From the NCBI GenBank assembly GCA_026392255.1, contig JAPLCJ010000030.1, positions 1 to 59,137 on the forward strand: 59,137 nt of DNA, given 5' to 3'. Position 1 is the first letter of the stretch. Every line of letters begins with the position of its first letter. Below are positions 7,544 to 16,400 of this stretch, one piece after another. This DNA is from Solirubrobacterales bacterium. Its GTDB lineage: Bacteria > Actinomycetota > Thermoleophilia > Solirubrobacterales > Solirubrobacteraceae. Both the position numbers and the translations under genes were made by a program. The notes under the pieces are model-generated. The model saw only the letters and a program-made list of their open reading frames with translations. It had not been told where the DNA came from and made no database searches.

Positions 7544-8509
7544 CTAGTGCAGACCGTCGGCCGCCGTGGCATCCCGGATATCGCTCTTTACGTAACTCCA
7601 CGAGAGCGTCTTGTAGCCGTTGTCACCCCATCCAGTGCCCCAGGAATTCTCTACGCGGATCCCGTCAGCGTCGTACCCAAGCACGAACATGGCGTGCCAA
7701 CCAAGCACCTTGTCGGAAGCTCCATTCCTACGGGAGTAGGCGCTTGAGTTGTTGACCCAGCTACTATCCACAAAGTCTGAATGTAAGCGAATTGCAATCA
7801 CTAGCGGCCTGCCCGAATTGATCTCATTCTTAATCGCGTTGACCTTGTTGTTTCTCACAGCACTCGTGTCCGTGTCGGGATCACTGCTGTAGAGATTACG
7901 ATAGTTGGAGAACTTGAACGGGATTGCGGCGAACTTCTCGCCGAGCGTTGGATGGTGCGTGAAGTCAAACTCGTTGACAGAATAGTCAGAAGCCTTTGTC
8001 ATCCCAACTCCGTTGGGGACAGCTTTGCCCCACGTTGCGTAATCGGCCACCGTCCAAAGGTTGATCCCGACGTCCTTGTAGCCGCCCACCGGCGCGTAGA
8101 CGGACATCGGATTAAACCAGTCCGAACCTGAGTAGCCCAGCTTGTGGAGCTTATTTGCCCACCAGCCCCCCATGCCGTAAACAACCGCCCAAGCGGTGCA
8201 GGAACCTACACCGCCCTGGTTTCCTACGGGCTCCGCATAGTCGGCCATCGTCATATTGCGCACCGGGAAGCGGGCGATTGCCGTGGCACTAAATGTCGGT
8301 GCGGCTTTGCGGGGCTCCCTCTTAAACGCGGCGGCCGGCAGGAACTTGATGATCCGCTTATCAAAGACGCTCTGATTCCAAGTCGGAGTCCAGTACTGCC
8401 AGCTCCACGACGGAGGTCCTCCAACCGCAGCTCCAGAACTCTCAGCTGCTACTCCGGTAAAGGCAGTGACTGCCACTCCTATAAGCACGATTGACCTGAT
8501 CGAACGCAT
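7544..8509 (-). CDS. Exported papain-like (C1 family) cysteine peptidase
   Basis: A 321-residue protein starting at the ATG at 8507-8509 after a GAGGGG ribosome-binding site. It has a signal peptide (SIVLIGVAVTAFTGVAA). The C1 catalytic set is complete: Gln98 in GNQGGVGSC, Cys104 in GSCTAWA, His272 in GWHAMFVLGYD, Asn288 in VENSWGTGWGDNGY. Family members cleave peptide bonds with a Cys-His dyad. The roughly 70-residue stretch between signal and catalytic core may be a short propeptide. It forms a two-gene operon with the KNG-repeat protein immediately downstream, which could be its substrate, anchor or inhibitor. Confidence 0.85.
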   Translation of the reverse strand: MRSIRSIVLIGVAVTAFTGVAAESSGAAVGGPPSWSWQYWTPTWNQSVFDKRIIKFLPAAAFKREPRKAAPTFSATAIARFPVRNMTMADYAEPVGNQGGVGSCTAWAVVYGMGGWWANKLHKLGYSGSDWFNPMSVYAPVGGYKDVGINLWTVADYATWGKAVPNGVGMTKASDYSVNEFDFTHHPTLGEKFAAIPFKFSNYRNLYSSDPDTDTSAVRNNKVNAIKNEINSGRPLVIAIRLHSDFVDSSWVNNSSAYSRRNGASDKVLGWHAMFVLGYDADGIRVENSWGTGWGDNGYKTLSWSYVKSDIRDATAADGLH

Positions 8510-8664
8510 TAACTCTACCCCTCTAACCGCATGACCCAAGTGACGAATGACACAAATGATGCTACCACTGCAAACAGACTGCGTCAAGTGATCACATGCG
8601 ACTGCGCGTATGTACTCGCGTCGACGAACTGATGCGGGCGGCGGGCACAAGCCCGCCTGATGGC

Positions 8665-9585
8665 TCAGCGCCTAGAGGCCTTCGGCTTCCGCTTACCTGA
8701 CTTCGGCGACTTCTTCGCAGCTGGGTTCTTCGCGGCTTTGCGCTTCGTCCCGGCCCTTCGCTTACCAGCGGCCTTCTTCTTGACGCCGTTGGACTTTTTG
8801 GGCTTTGGCTGGCCTGAAGAGGCGCTAGCGGGACCGCTCTCCAGAGACCTTTGACAGGTGGTTGGCTCCCATTCGCATAGTGAAATTGAAATCGGCGGTT
8901 CTGGCGGGTATGGCCGGTCAATCGGCGGATCAATTGGCGGGTCAATGCAGATGCCTACCACCCGAGCGTTGACCTCAATAGCCCAACAGCCATAGGGTGG
9001 GTTTCCGTCTGGGCAGACGAAGCGGCCATCACCTTGGTTGCACTCAGCCGGAATCAGGGGAAGACCAGTCTGATTTAGATCGCCGCCATCAGGCTCAGGG
9101 GTTCCGGTCGGAGGTGGTTCCTCAGAACCCTCCCCACCGCTTCCCGGTTCAGAAGGTGGAGTGTCAGTGCCCGCGTCAGTTGGAACCTCTGAATCTGACC
9201 GCGGCGCAGGAGCCTCTGGCTCGGCAGGCTGCTTGAAGCCACAGGCTTCGTTAATTGAGGCAATGTCACCGTTAACTATCCACTGAGTCCATTGGTCATT
9301 GGCCGCGCTAACCGCTGCATCAAGCTCGGCGTTGTCCCCCACGGTCCATTCCATGATGGTCCACTGGCCCTCGCGACCAACCCAGACCCATCTGCGGCTG
9401 ATTACACACTTGTCAGTGGCGGGATCGAAAACAATCGGGCACTCACCGGCGGAGTAGTCGCAAATGGCAGGCAGGACCATCTCAGCAGGTCGAGTTGTGG
9501 CCTCATCTTCAGAAGCCCAAGCTGCGCCTGGGGCGAGGAACATCGCTCCGAGAGCGAGAAGTGCTGCCGTATACCTGAAGCGCAT
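8665..9585 (-). CDS. Exported protein with histone-H1-like basic tail
   Basis: About 306 residues from the ATG at 9585 (an in-frame start at 9603 is possible). It has a signal peptide ending near APGAAWAS, then a Cys-containing globular region with several Trp (about 30-110). Next come a Pro/Glu/Gly-rich acidic linker, a Cys-rich segment with a PPIDPPIDRPYPPEPP stretch, and a C-terminal tail of about 45 residues that is almost only K, R, A, S, G and P. The tail resembles histone H1 / HupB-type DNA-binding tails, yet the protein looks exported. No family is recognised. Binding of wall polymers or extracellular DNA is a guess. Confidence 0.65.
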   Translation of the reverse strand: MRFRYTAALLALGAMFLAPGAAWASEDEATTRPAEMVLPAICDYSAGECPIVFDPATDKCVISRRWVWVGREGQWTIMEWTVGDNAELDAAVSAANDQWTQWIVNGDIASINEACGFKQPAEPEAPAPRSDSEVPTDAGTDTPPSEPGSGGEGSEEPPPTGTPEPDGGDLNQTGLPLIPAECNQGDGRFVCPDGNPPYGCWAIEVNARVVGICIDPPIDPPIDRPYPPEPPISISLCEWEPTTCQRSLESGPASASSGQPKPKKSNGVKKKAAGKRRAGTKRKAAKNPAAKKSPKSGKRKPKASRR

Positions 9586-9814
9586 TACGTGTAATTGAAC
9601 CAAAGTTTGTTGGCGGAGTCAAGACGATTGGGCGCAACCCCGGGGTCGCGTGGTATTAGCGGCAGGAGCCCCGACGGCACCCGGAAGGTCACTCTCGCGG
9701 GTAAGGACTCAGATAGGATGCAAGCAGGAACACTCGCCTCAATACGGCGGGCCACCGGAATGGATGATCTGCGATGAACAACTACCTCATCATCTGCCTA
9801 CAACCGCCCAGACA

Positions 9815-10663
9815 ATGAAGGCTTCCCTCACAGGCAAGACAGTCCTGATCACCGGCGCGACCGGTGGCATCGGTGCCGCGACATCACGAGAGCTGATTGG
9901 GCGCGGGGCAAACGTGGTCGTCACGGATATCGGGCTGGAGCAAGTCACTGACCTTGCCACTGAACTTGGTGAGCGTGCCCTGCCAATCGTCGTAGACGTA
10001 ACCGACCGGGGCTCGATAGACCAAGCCGTGGCCCAGGCCGTTGCGCACTTTGGCAAGGTCGACATCGTCTTTGCAAACGCTGGAATAGCCAACGACCCGC
10101 CGCTCACAGTCGCTGGGCTAACTGACGAGATGTACGAGAAGGTCATAGACGTTGACCTAAATGGCGTCTGGCACACCGTCCGCGCTGGTCTGCCGCAGGT
10201 GATTGAGAACGGCGGCTATGTGCTGATCACATCCTCCATCTACGCCTTTATGAATGGTGTCGTCAACGCCCCGTATGCGATGTCAAAAGCAGCGGTCGAG
10301 CAGCTTGGCCGAGCCCTGCGGACTGAGCTTGCCTATCGCGGCGCGAGTGCAGGGGTTCTGTACCCAGGCTGGGTTGACACCAACATCGCCAAAATCGCAA
10401 TGCACGACCCGGGGCCAGTTAAAGAGCTTGCCGACCATGCCTTCCGTGGGCCGTTGGGCAAGACGATCACCCCAGAACGCGCTGCCAAGGCAATTGCCAA
10501 CGGTATGGAGAAACACTCAGCGCGGATCATCGTCCCGCGCCGTTGGGTGCCGTTCTCAATGCTTCGCGGAGTGTTCAACATGGCAACCGACGCACTCATG
10601 CAACGCGACGCAAAGGTCGCCGGCGTGCTTGAGCGGATTGACCGCGACGCCCCCGGCGCCTAA
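9815..10663 (+). CDS. Short-chain dehydrogenase/reductase
   Basis: A 282-residue classical SDR. It has the Rossmann motif TGATGGIG (residues 13-20), an acidic D at the end of strand beta-2 (VVVTDIG) favouring NAD(H), the N-A-G motif (FANAGIA), the catalytic Ser in ITSSIYA and YAMSK as the catalytic Tyr/Lys. A C-terminal extension of about 50 residues ends in a basic-hydrophobic segment (VPRRWVPFSMLRGVF) seen in SDRs acting on hydrophobic substrates. I chose the ATG at 9815 because the Rossmann strand follows directly; the open frame extends to 9650. The substrate is unknown. Confidence 0.88.
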   Translation: MKASLTGKTVLITGATGGIGAATSRELIGRGANVVVTDIGLEQVTDLATELGERALPIVVDVTDRGSIDQAVAQAVAHFGKVDIVFANAGIANDPPLTVAGLTDEMYEKVIDVDLNGVWHTVRAGLPQVIENGGYVLITSSIYAFMNGVVNAPYAMSKAAVEQLGRALRTELAYRGASAGVLYPGWVDTNIAKIAMHDPGPVKELADHAFRGPLGKTITPERAAKAIANGMEKHSARIIVPRRWVPFSMLRGVFNMATDALMQRDAKVAGVLERIDRDAPGA

Positions 10664-10693
10664 CGCCGCCTCCTATAAGACCCAGCGACCTAC

Positions 10694-12100
10694 TCAGCTA
10701 ACGCGTGTGATCTTGGGGTACTTCCAAGTCCCACTAAGAATCGATGCCTGTGGAATGTAGGCGCGCATCACAAGTGTGAAGGTCGTGGCCGGGGCTGGCA
10801 GCCAGTTCTTCACACCCCGATGAACCACTGATGGCTGCCCGTAGCTCACCCAAATGTCAAGGGAGCCATCGCTGTTGTAAGTCAGGTCAGGTGTGCGGTC
10901 CCCGATGGCAAAGCGGTTGATCGGATTAGCAATGAAGAACTGGTCATCCGCGTACATCGAGATTGACCAGAATCCGTCAACAGGTGGAGCTTGCCCAGCA
11001 TTGAAGTGCACCTTGTACACGTGGCTCGACCCGCAGTTGAGCACCTTGCCCGAATAGTCGTGGGTGGTGCCGGGGTAGATGGACTCCGCTGGCTTGTTGG
11101 CACCAACACCGATCTGAGCGATGATCGCGCGCGTCAAGTAATCAGTTCCATAATCACCAACGCGGTCGAACAGGATCCAGCCGTTGTTCTTCTTAGCTGA
11201 AGCCTTGCGCTGCGTTTCAATGCCAGCGTCAATCTTGGCCTGGCCTGCCTTGGCACCCTTGACGAGTTCTGCCATAACCGCCGACCCTTGAGTCTTGTTC
11301 GGGTCAAGCCCTGGGCCTACGCCGTACTTAGCAAGGGAGGTAATGGTGGGTGCGTCAGCAGCAATCGGTGGCTGGGCTGCCATCACAGTGCCGAACTCCT
11401 TGAAATAGGCGGCGTTAGGAACCATGTCCGCTGGCGTGCCCAGCGCATTGTTAGGTGTGGTCAGGTTGAAGTTGGGCAGATACTCGGCTGCGCCAACCTT
11501 GCTGTTCTTCTGCGCGGTGATCTGATCCTGCACTGCTACTGCTGCAGGCAGGTCAGCCTCGCTGTCTACAAGAGTGCGGCCGACAACCCAGACGCGCGGG
11601 GTGTGGGAGCGGATGACCCCAACGACGCTCTTGCCGAGTGGAGTGGTCGTCGAATTCCAATTGGGCCCAACGATGGCGTAGTCACCACCGCTATTACCGG
11701 TGGCCCGCGTGCCGATGTAGCCGAAGACATTGGTGTGGCCATCAAGCAGCTCGAAACTGAAGTAGCGGCTACCAGTTGATGGAGCGTGGATGATCACCGG
11801 ATCTGTGCCCACGTCGAGAATCATGATCGTGTAGAGCGTGTCTGAGTTGGGCTTGACAACGGTGCGCGTCATCTCGGTTGCTAGGTACTGAACGTTGACG
11901 ACCATGTTCGCGGGGAAGCGAGCGACATTGCGCTGCATGTAGACAGGCGCGTAGCCGTAGATGTAAGCGGCGGACCCAACCTTCTGGATCGCAGTCTTCT
12001 GGCTTGCTGAGAGCGATGCTGAGGCAGTCGGCGCAGCCGTCAGACCAACACATGTGGCCGTAATCAGTGCAGCTGTCGTAAAGCTCTTCCGTGTCAACAT
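10694..12100 (-). CDS. Exported DUF1254/DUF1214 protein (copy 1)
   Basis: A 468-residue protein with a signal peptide (TTAALITATCVGLTAAPTASA). An N-terminal DUF1254 domain (AYIYGYAPVYMQRNV, KPNSDTLYTIMILDV) is followed by a C-terminal DUF1214 domain (FNAGQAPPVDGFWSISMYADDQ, INRFAIGDRT). Such proteins are common exported paralogs in Actinomycetota and have no firmly known reaction. A GGGAGAGGA ribosome-binding site precedes the ATG. A close paralog of almost equal length lies at 33903-35306; the two share long blocks such as YMQRNV and GHTNVFGYIG. It converges on the SDR gene. Confidence 0.85.
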   Translation of the reverse strand: MLTRKSFTTAALITATCVGLTAAPTASASLSASQKTAIQKVGSAAYIYGYAPVYMQRNVARFPANMVVNVQYLATEMTRTVVKPNSDTLYTIMILDVGTDPVIIHAPSTGSRYFSFELLDGHTNVFGYIGTRATGNSGGDYAIVGPNWNSTTTPLGKSVVGVIRSHTPRVWVVGRTLVDSEADLPAAVAVQDQITAQKNSKVGAAEYLPNFNLTTPNNALGTPADMVPNAAYFKEFGTVMAAQPPIAADAPTITSLAKYGVGPGLDPNKTQGSAVMAELVKGAKAGQAKIDAGIETQRKASAKKNNGWILFDRVGDYGTDYLTRAIIAQIGVGANKPAESIYPGTTHDYSGKVLNCGSSHVYKVHFNAGQAPPVDGFWSISMYADDQFFIANPINRFAIGDRTPDLTYNSDGSLDIWVSYGQPSVVHRGVKNWLPAPATTFTLVMRAYIPQASILSGTWKYPKITRVS

Positions 12101-12181
12101 CGCTGTCCTCTCCCGTGGTGCGAATCCTTACAGTCCAAAGCGTACCGCTGATCGGGTCTGAGAAACGCTGTACCCAAGGTG

Positions 12182-13411
12182 CTAGCCGACGGTCACCCGC
12201 ACGGAGCGGGGCTGGTTGGCAAACAAGGACCGGACGGCCTCGGGTTCCTCGGCCAATCGCAGCGAGGGGTAGCGCTTCAGTGTCTCGGTGAAGAGAATCC
12301 CAAGCTCCAGCCTTGCCAGCGCAGTGCCCAGGCAGAAGTGCCGGCCACCGGCACCAAAGGCCTGATGCTCAGTACTGCGTTCAATGTCCATCTGGTGCGG
12401 ACACGCGTAGACGGTCTCGTCACGGTTGGAGGCGGGATACCAGAGGATCACCTTGTCGCCCTCGCGGATCCTCTTGCCGTGCATCTCAACATCCCGCGTG
12501 GCAGTCCGTCGGAAGTGCGCAAACGCCGGGAACAGGCGCAGGAACTCCTCGACTGCGTTTGGGATCATCTCCGGGTTCTCCACCAGCCGCTGCATCTGTT
12601 CAGGCTCGCGCAGCAAGGCCAGCATTCCACTCGAGAAAGTGGCCTTGGTGCTGTCGTTACCCGCTGCGACCAGAAGAGCAAAGCCGGACGCGATCTCATA
12701 GTCCTCAAGCCGTTCACCGTCTACCTCAGCGTGGACCAGCAGACTCGTCAGGTCATCCGTTGGGGTCTCGCGCCGCTCGGCGGCCATCTCGATCACTCGC
12801 ATGACGCCCTTCTCAATCAGCTCGAGGACTGTGCCCTCGCCTTCTGGCTGGAGTTCATCATCGCCCAAGGCAAGACCCCGGTTTGCGAAGTCCGCCCACA
12901 TGGCGTCGTCCTCCTCCGGTGCGCCGAGGAAGCTGCCGATCACTCGTCCGACAACAGGCTGGGCAACATCTGCGACAAGGTCAAACTCCGTTCGCCCCTC
13001 AAGCTGGTCAAGGACCCGGAGGGTGATCGCGCGGATCTCATCCTCATGCGCAGCAATCCGCTTGGGCGTGAAGCCGCGCTGGAACAGTGCCTTGATGCGG
13101 TCGTGGCGTGGAGGGTCCATGCCAATGAACATTGCGTTCTGGAACTCAATTGGAACCGAATGGTCAGCGGCGAGGATCCCGCCCCGCTCTGATGAAAACG
13201 CCTCCCAGTCACGGCTGACTGCGTGGACGTCCTCCGCGCAGGTGATTGACCAAAAGCCAGGCTCTCCGTCCCAACTGGCCATCTCGCTCCAGTGGATCGG
13301 CGCCTCGTTGCGCAGGCGGTCAAAGATTGCATGTGGCGGACCGTCAACCCACAGCGAGAGGTCGCCGAGGTCAATCTCCTCAACAGGCACCGTCATCAAT
13401 TCAGTCTCCAT
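12182..13411 (-). CDS. Cytochrome P450
   Basis: A 409-residue bacterial class I P450. The I-helix oxygen-activation motif is AGNDST (250-255), the K-helix ExxR is E289-x-x-R292, the heme loop is FGAGGRHFCLG with the axial Cys360, and the PERF-like region precedes it. The length and the HDRIKALFQRGFTP segment resemble the CYP125/CYP142/CYP124-type sterol and lipid hydroxylases of actinobacteria; this subfamily guess is not certain. It needs a ferredoxin and reductase not present here. A GGGAGGGAG ribosome-binding site precedes the ATG. Neighbours give no pathway context. Confidence 0.93.
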   Translation of the reverse strand: METELMTVPVEEIDLGDLSLWVDGPPHAIFDRLRNEAPIHWSEMASWDGEPGFWSITCAEDVHAVSRDWEAFSSERGGILAADHSVPIEFQNAMFIGMDPPRHDRIKALFQRGFTPKRIAAHEDEIRAITLRVLDQLEGRTEFDLVADVAQPVVGRVIGSFLGAPEEDDAMWADFANRGLALGDDELQPEGEGTVLELIEKGVMRVIEMAAERRETPTDDLTSLLVHAEVDGERLEDYEIASGFALLVAAGNDSTKATFSSGMLALLREPEQMQRLVENPEMIPNAVEEFLRLFPAFAHFRRTATRDVEMHGKRIREGDKVILWYPASNRDETVYACPHQMDIERSTEHQAFGAGGRHFCLGTALARLELGILFTETLKRYPSLRLAEEPEAVRSLFANQPRSVRVTVG

Positions 13412-13441
13412 TGCGCTCCCTCCCCAGGTTGCAGTTTCCTA

Positions 13442-13461
13442 CTAAGCAAGTCCAAGCTTAG
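13442..13461. promoter_or_regulatory. Inverted repeat upstream of P450
   Basis: CTAAGC (13442-13447), an 8-nt spacer, GCTTAG (13456-13461). It lies 30 bp upstream of the P450 ATG and downstream of the pentapeptide gene stop. It could be a P450 operator or a weak terminator of the preceding gene; it has no T tract on the minus strand. Confidence 0.3.
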
Positions 13462-13490
13462 AGAATAAAGCGCGCCCCCTCAGGTAGGAA

Positions 13491-16400
13491 TCAGCTGCTG
13501 CCTGAGAGCGTTCCCCGGAGCAAGCGCCAACCGGTTGGCAAGGAGTTTGGTGTTCCAATGATCTTGAGCCAGGTTGCCGCCTGGAGCCTGACGCCGGCGA
13601 GAACTGCTGATGTCAAGTTCGCTCCGGTCAACGCCACCCTCCCACCACCGTTCGGAGCGTAGACGAGGGTGCTGAAGTCAACCCCGCTGAGATCAGCGCT
13701 GGTCAGGTTTGCGCCTGGACCAACCAGATACCCCTTCTGAATTACCCAGCCGACTGGAACTGACGTTGGGTCTGTCCGTGTAATCAGACCGCCTGAGATG
13801 ACTCCACTCAATTTGGCGGCATCCGGACCGCCTGCGCTGTGCTCATTACCCAGGTTGGCTAACGTCAGGTCGACGTCAGTAAGGGTGGCTCCGCTCAGAT
13901 TGGCCTTGGTGAGATCCGCGCCGTAAAGATCAACGCCCTTGAGGTTCTGGCCGTGCAGGTCCGCCCCGCTCAGCTTCGATAGCTCTCCAAGAAGGAACCC
14001 GTTAGCGATCTTGAACCCGACGGGCAGCGATTTGGGTGCTCCTGTGATCAGCCCCGATGTAATGCCACCGAGTGATGCCGTGCCGAAGATCGTGCCTGTC
14101 AGGTTCGCCTTGGTCAAGATCACGCTGAGGCTGGCGCGGCTGAAGTCAGCGCGAGTGAGGTTTGCACCAGTCAAGTCCTTGAGTGTGTTGTAACCGTTGG
14201 GCCGGTAACTGATACTCCCGAAGACCACGTCAGCGAAGTTCGCACCAGTCAGGTTTGCGCCTGGCCCTGCGAGATACCCATTTACAACTATCCACTTGCT
14301 TGCCACTTGGGCTGGGTTGCCAACAAGCGTGCCGGATATGACCCCAGCCAGAGTGGCAGCATTGCCGTTGATTTCGCCTTCGACGTAGCCGTCGGTACCG
14401 AAGTCAGCGTCCGTGATGGTCGCCCCAGTAAGCGTGGCCCCAGTCAGGTTCGCGTGGGTAAAGACCACGCCCGTCAGGTCAACGGCGTGAAGGTTGGCCG
14501 CCGTCAGGGCCGCAGAAGTGAGGTCAACATGTGGTCCAACTAGGTAGCCGCCAACGATCTTGTAGCTCGCGGAAGGGAGCGATGCCGGTACGCCCACAAG
14601 GGCGCCGGATTTCAACCCCGAGACATTCGCCGTGCTCAGCAGAGCACCGGCTACCTGTGCCTTGGCGAGGTTTGCGTTGCTCAGCGTGGTTCCGGTGAAG
14701 TTGGTTGCCCCAAGGTTCGCCCCTGTCAAGTCCACTCCAGTCAGATCAGCGCCCGCGAGAGCTGTGACTCTCGACAGGTCAACTCCCGGACCGACCAGAT
14801 AACCGCTCACCAGAGCACAGTTAGGGCCCATGTCAACTTGGCCGGTGACCGTGCCGCTGACCACCTTGGTCAGGTTGGCACCAACGAAGCTTGAGCCGTC
14901 AAGATTGAGGCCGGTCAAGTGCAGGCCCGTCAGGTTCTTCCCATCTAGATTGACGCCCTGGCCGATAATGAAGCCGCCCAGAAGGCGCACGGTCGCGGGT
15001 AGCGAAGTCGGGGTACCGACCAGACCACTGCTCTTGACGTTAGCGAGCGTCGCAGTACCGAACTTAGTGCCCGCCACCTTGGCGTCGGTCAGGTCCGCGC
15101 CGGTCAGGTTAGAGCCTGAAAAGTCAGCGCCGGAAAGCGTTGCGCCAACGAAGCTAACGCCTTGGAGGTCTAGGTTCTTCATGTCGGCATTCGTGAGCAC
15201 TGCCTTAGTCAGGCTTACCCCCGGTGCGACAATGTTTGCGCCGACCATCTTGGCCCCTGATGGAAGGGACGCCGGCATACCGACGATGCCAGCGGTGATG
15301 ACGCCAGGCCCAAGGAGGGATCCGACGAGAATCGCGCCGCCGAGGTTAGCGCCGCTCAGGTCGCTGCCCGTGAAGTCGACGCCGGTCAGATCCTGATTGG
15401 ACAAATTTGCTCTAGCCAAGGCCATATTTGGTCCGACGAAGTACCCACCACGAACATAGGTACCGCTTTGGCTGATCTGGGAAGGAACCCCGTTGATGAC
15501 GCCAGACCTAGTTCCCTTGCCAAACGTGACACGGATCGCTGCCCCGTCAATAAACAGGCCCGCCAGGTTGGCCCCATCGGCCAGTGTTCCCACGGCAACC
15601 ACACCTGGGGCAAAGAGCGTTCCGGAGATGTAGTCCATGTTGGGACTCAGCTTTGCTGGCACGCCGACTGAGTCTCCGGTGACGAGACCATCAACGCTGG
15701 CGCCAGCTAGTTTCGTTGCTGTCAGGTCAGTGTTTGTGATGTCGAGGCCCCGTAGGTCAGCTCCAGTCAGATCAGCACTGTTGAGGCTGAGCCACGCAGC
15801 GACCATGTAGCCCTTGACGATCGCCTTGAGCCCGACGCTGCTCGCGCCAGGGAAGCTGGCCGGGATACCGACAAGATTCTTGGTCGTAGTCCTGACATAT
15901 GGGTCTAGGGCCGTGGAATCACCCATGGCAGCCACAACTGCCCCCGCCATGATTGTTCCACTGACATTCGTTCCGATCAGCTTGGCGCCAGCAAGGCTGG
16001 CATTAGTCAGATCAGCGTTTGTCAGATTTGCGTTGGTCAGATTTGCACCTTCAAGATTCGCCCCCTTCAGGTCAGCTCCCGTCAGGTCAACGCCCGTCAG
16101 GTTCAAGTTGGGAAGGCTCTCTCGCTTGAGACTTACGCGCGGAGCGAACAAGATCCCCCCTATCAGGTTCGCTCCTACAGGTAGATGGGATGGCGTTCCC
16201 GTCAGGCCGGAGGACGAGACACCGTCAAGGTTGACCGTGCTCAAGTCCACGCCGGCAACACTCACGTTGGCGATCCTCATGCCTGGGCCAATCAGCGTTC
16301 CCCCGACCACCGCATAGTTGGCGGGCAGTGTTGCTGGGTTGGCCGTCAATCCGGTAATCGTGGCTCCCGTCAAGTTCGCTCCAGTGAGGTTGACGCCACT

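Noticed and set aside
12179-13192. Long plus-strand open frame (337 codons) opposite the P450 gene
   Set aside because: It mirrors the P450 coding strand exactly, and its product shows no domain or signal. The P450 has all family motifs and a strong ribosome-binding site.
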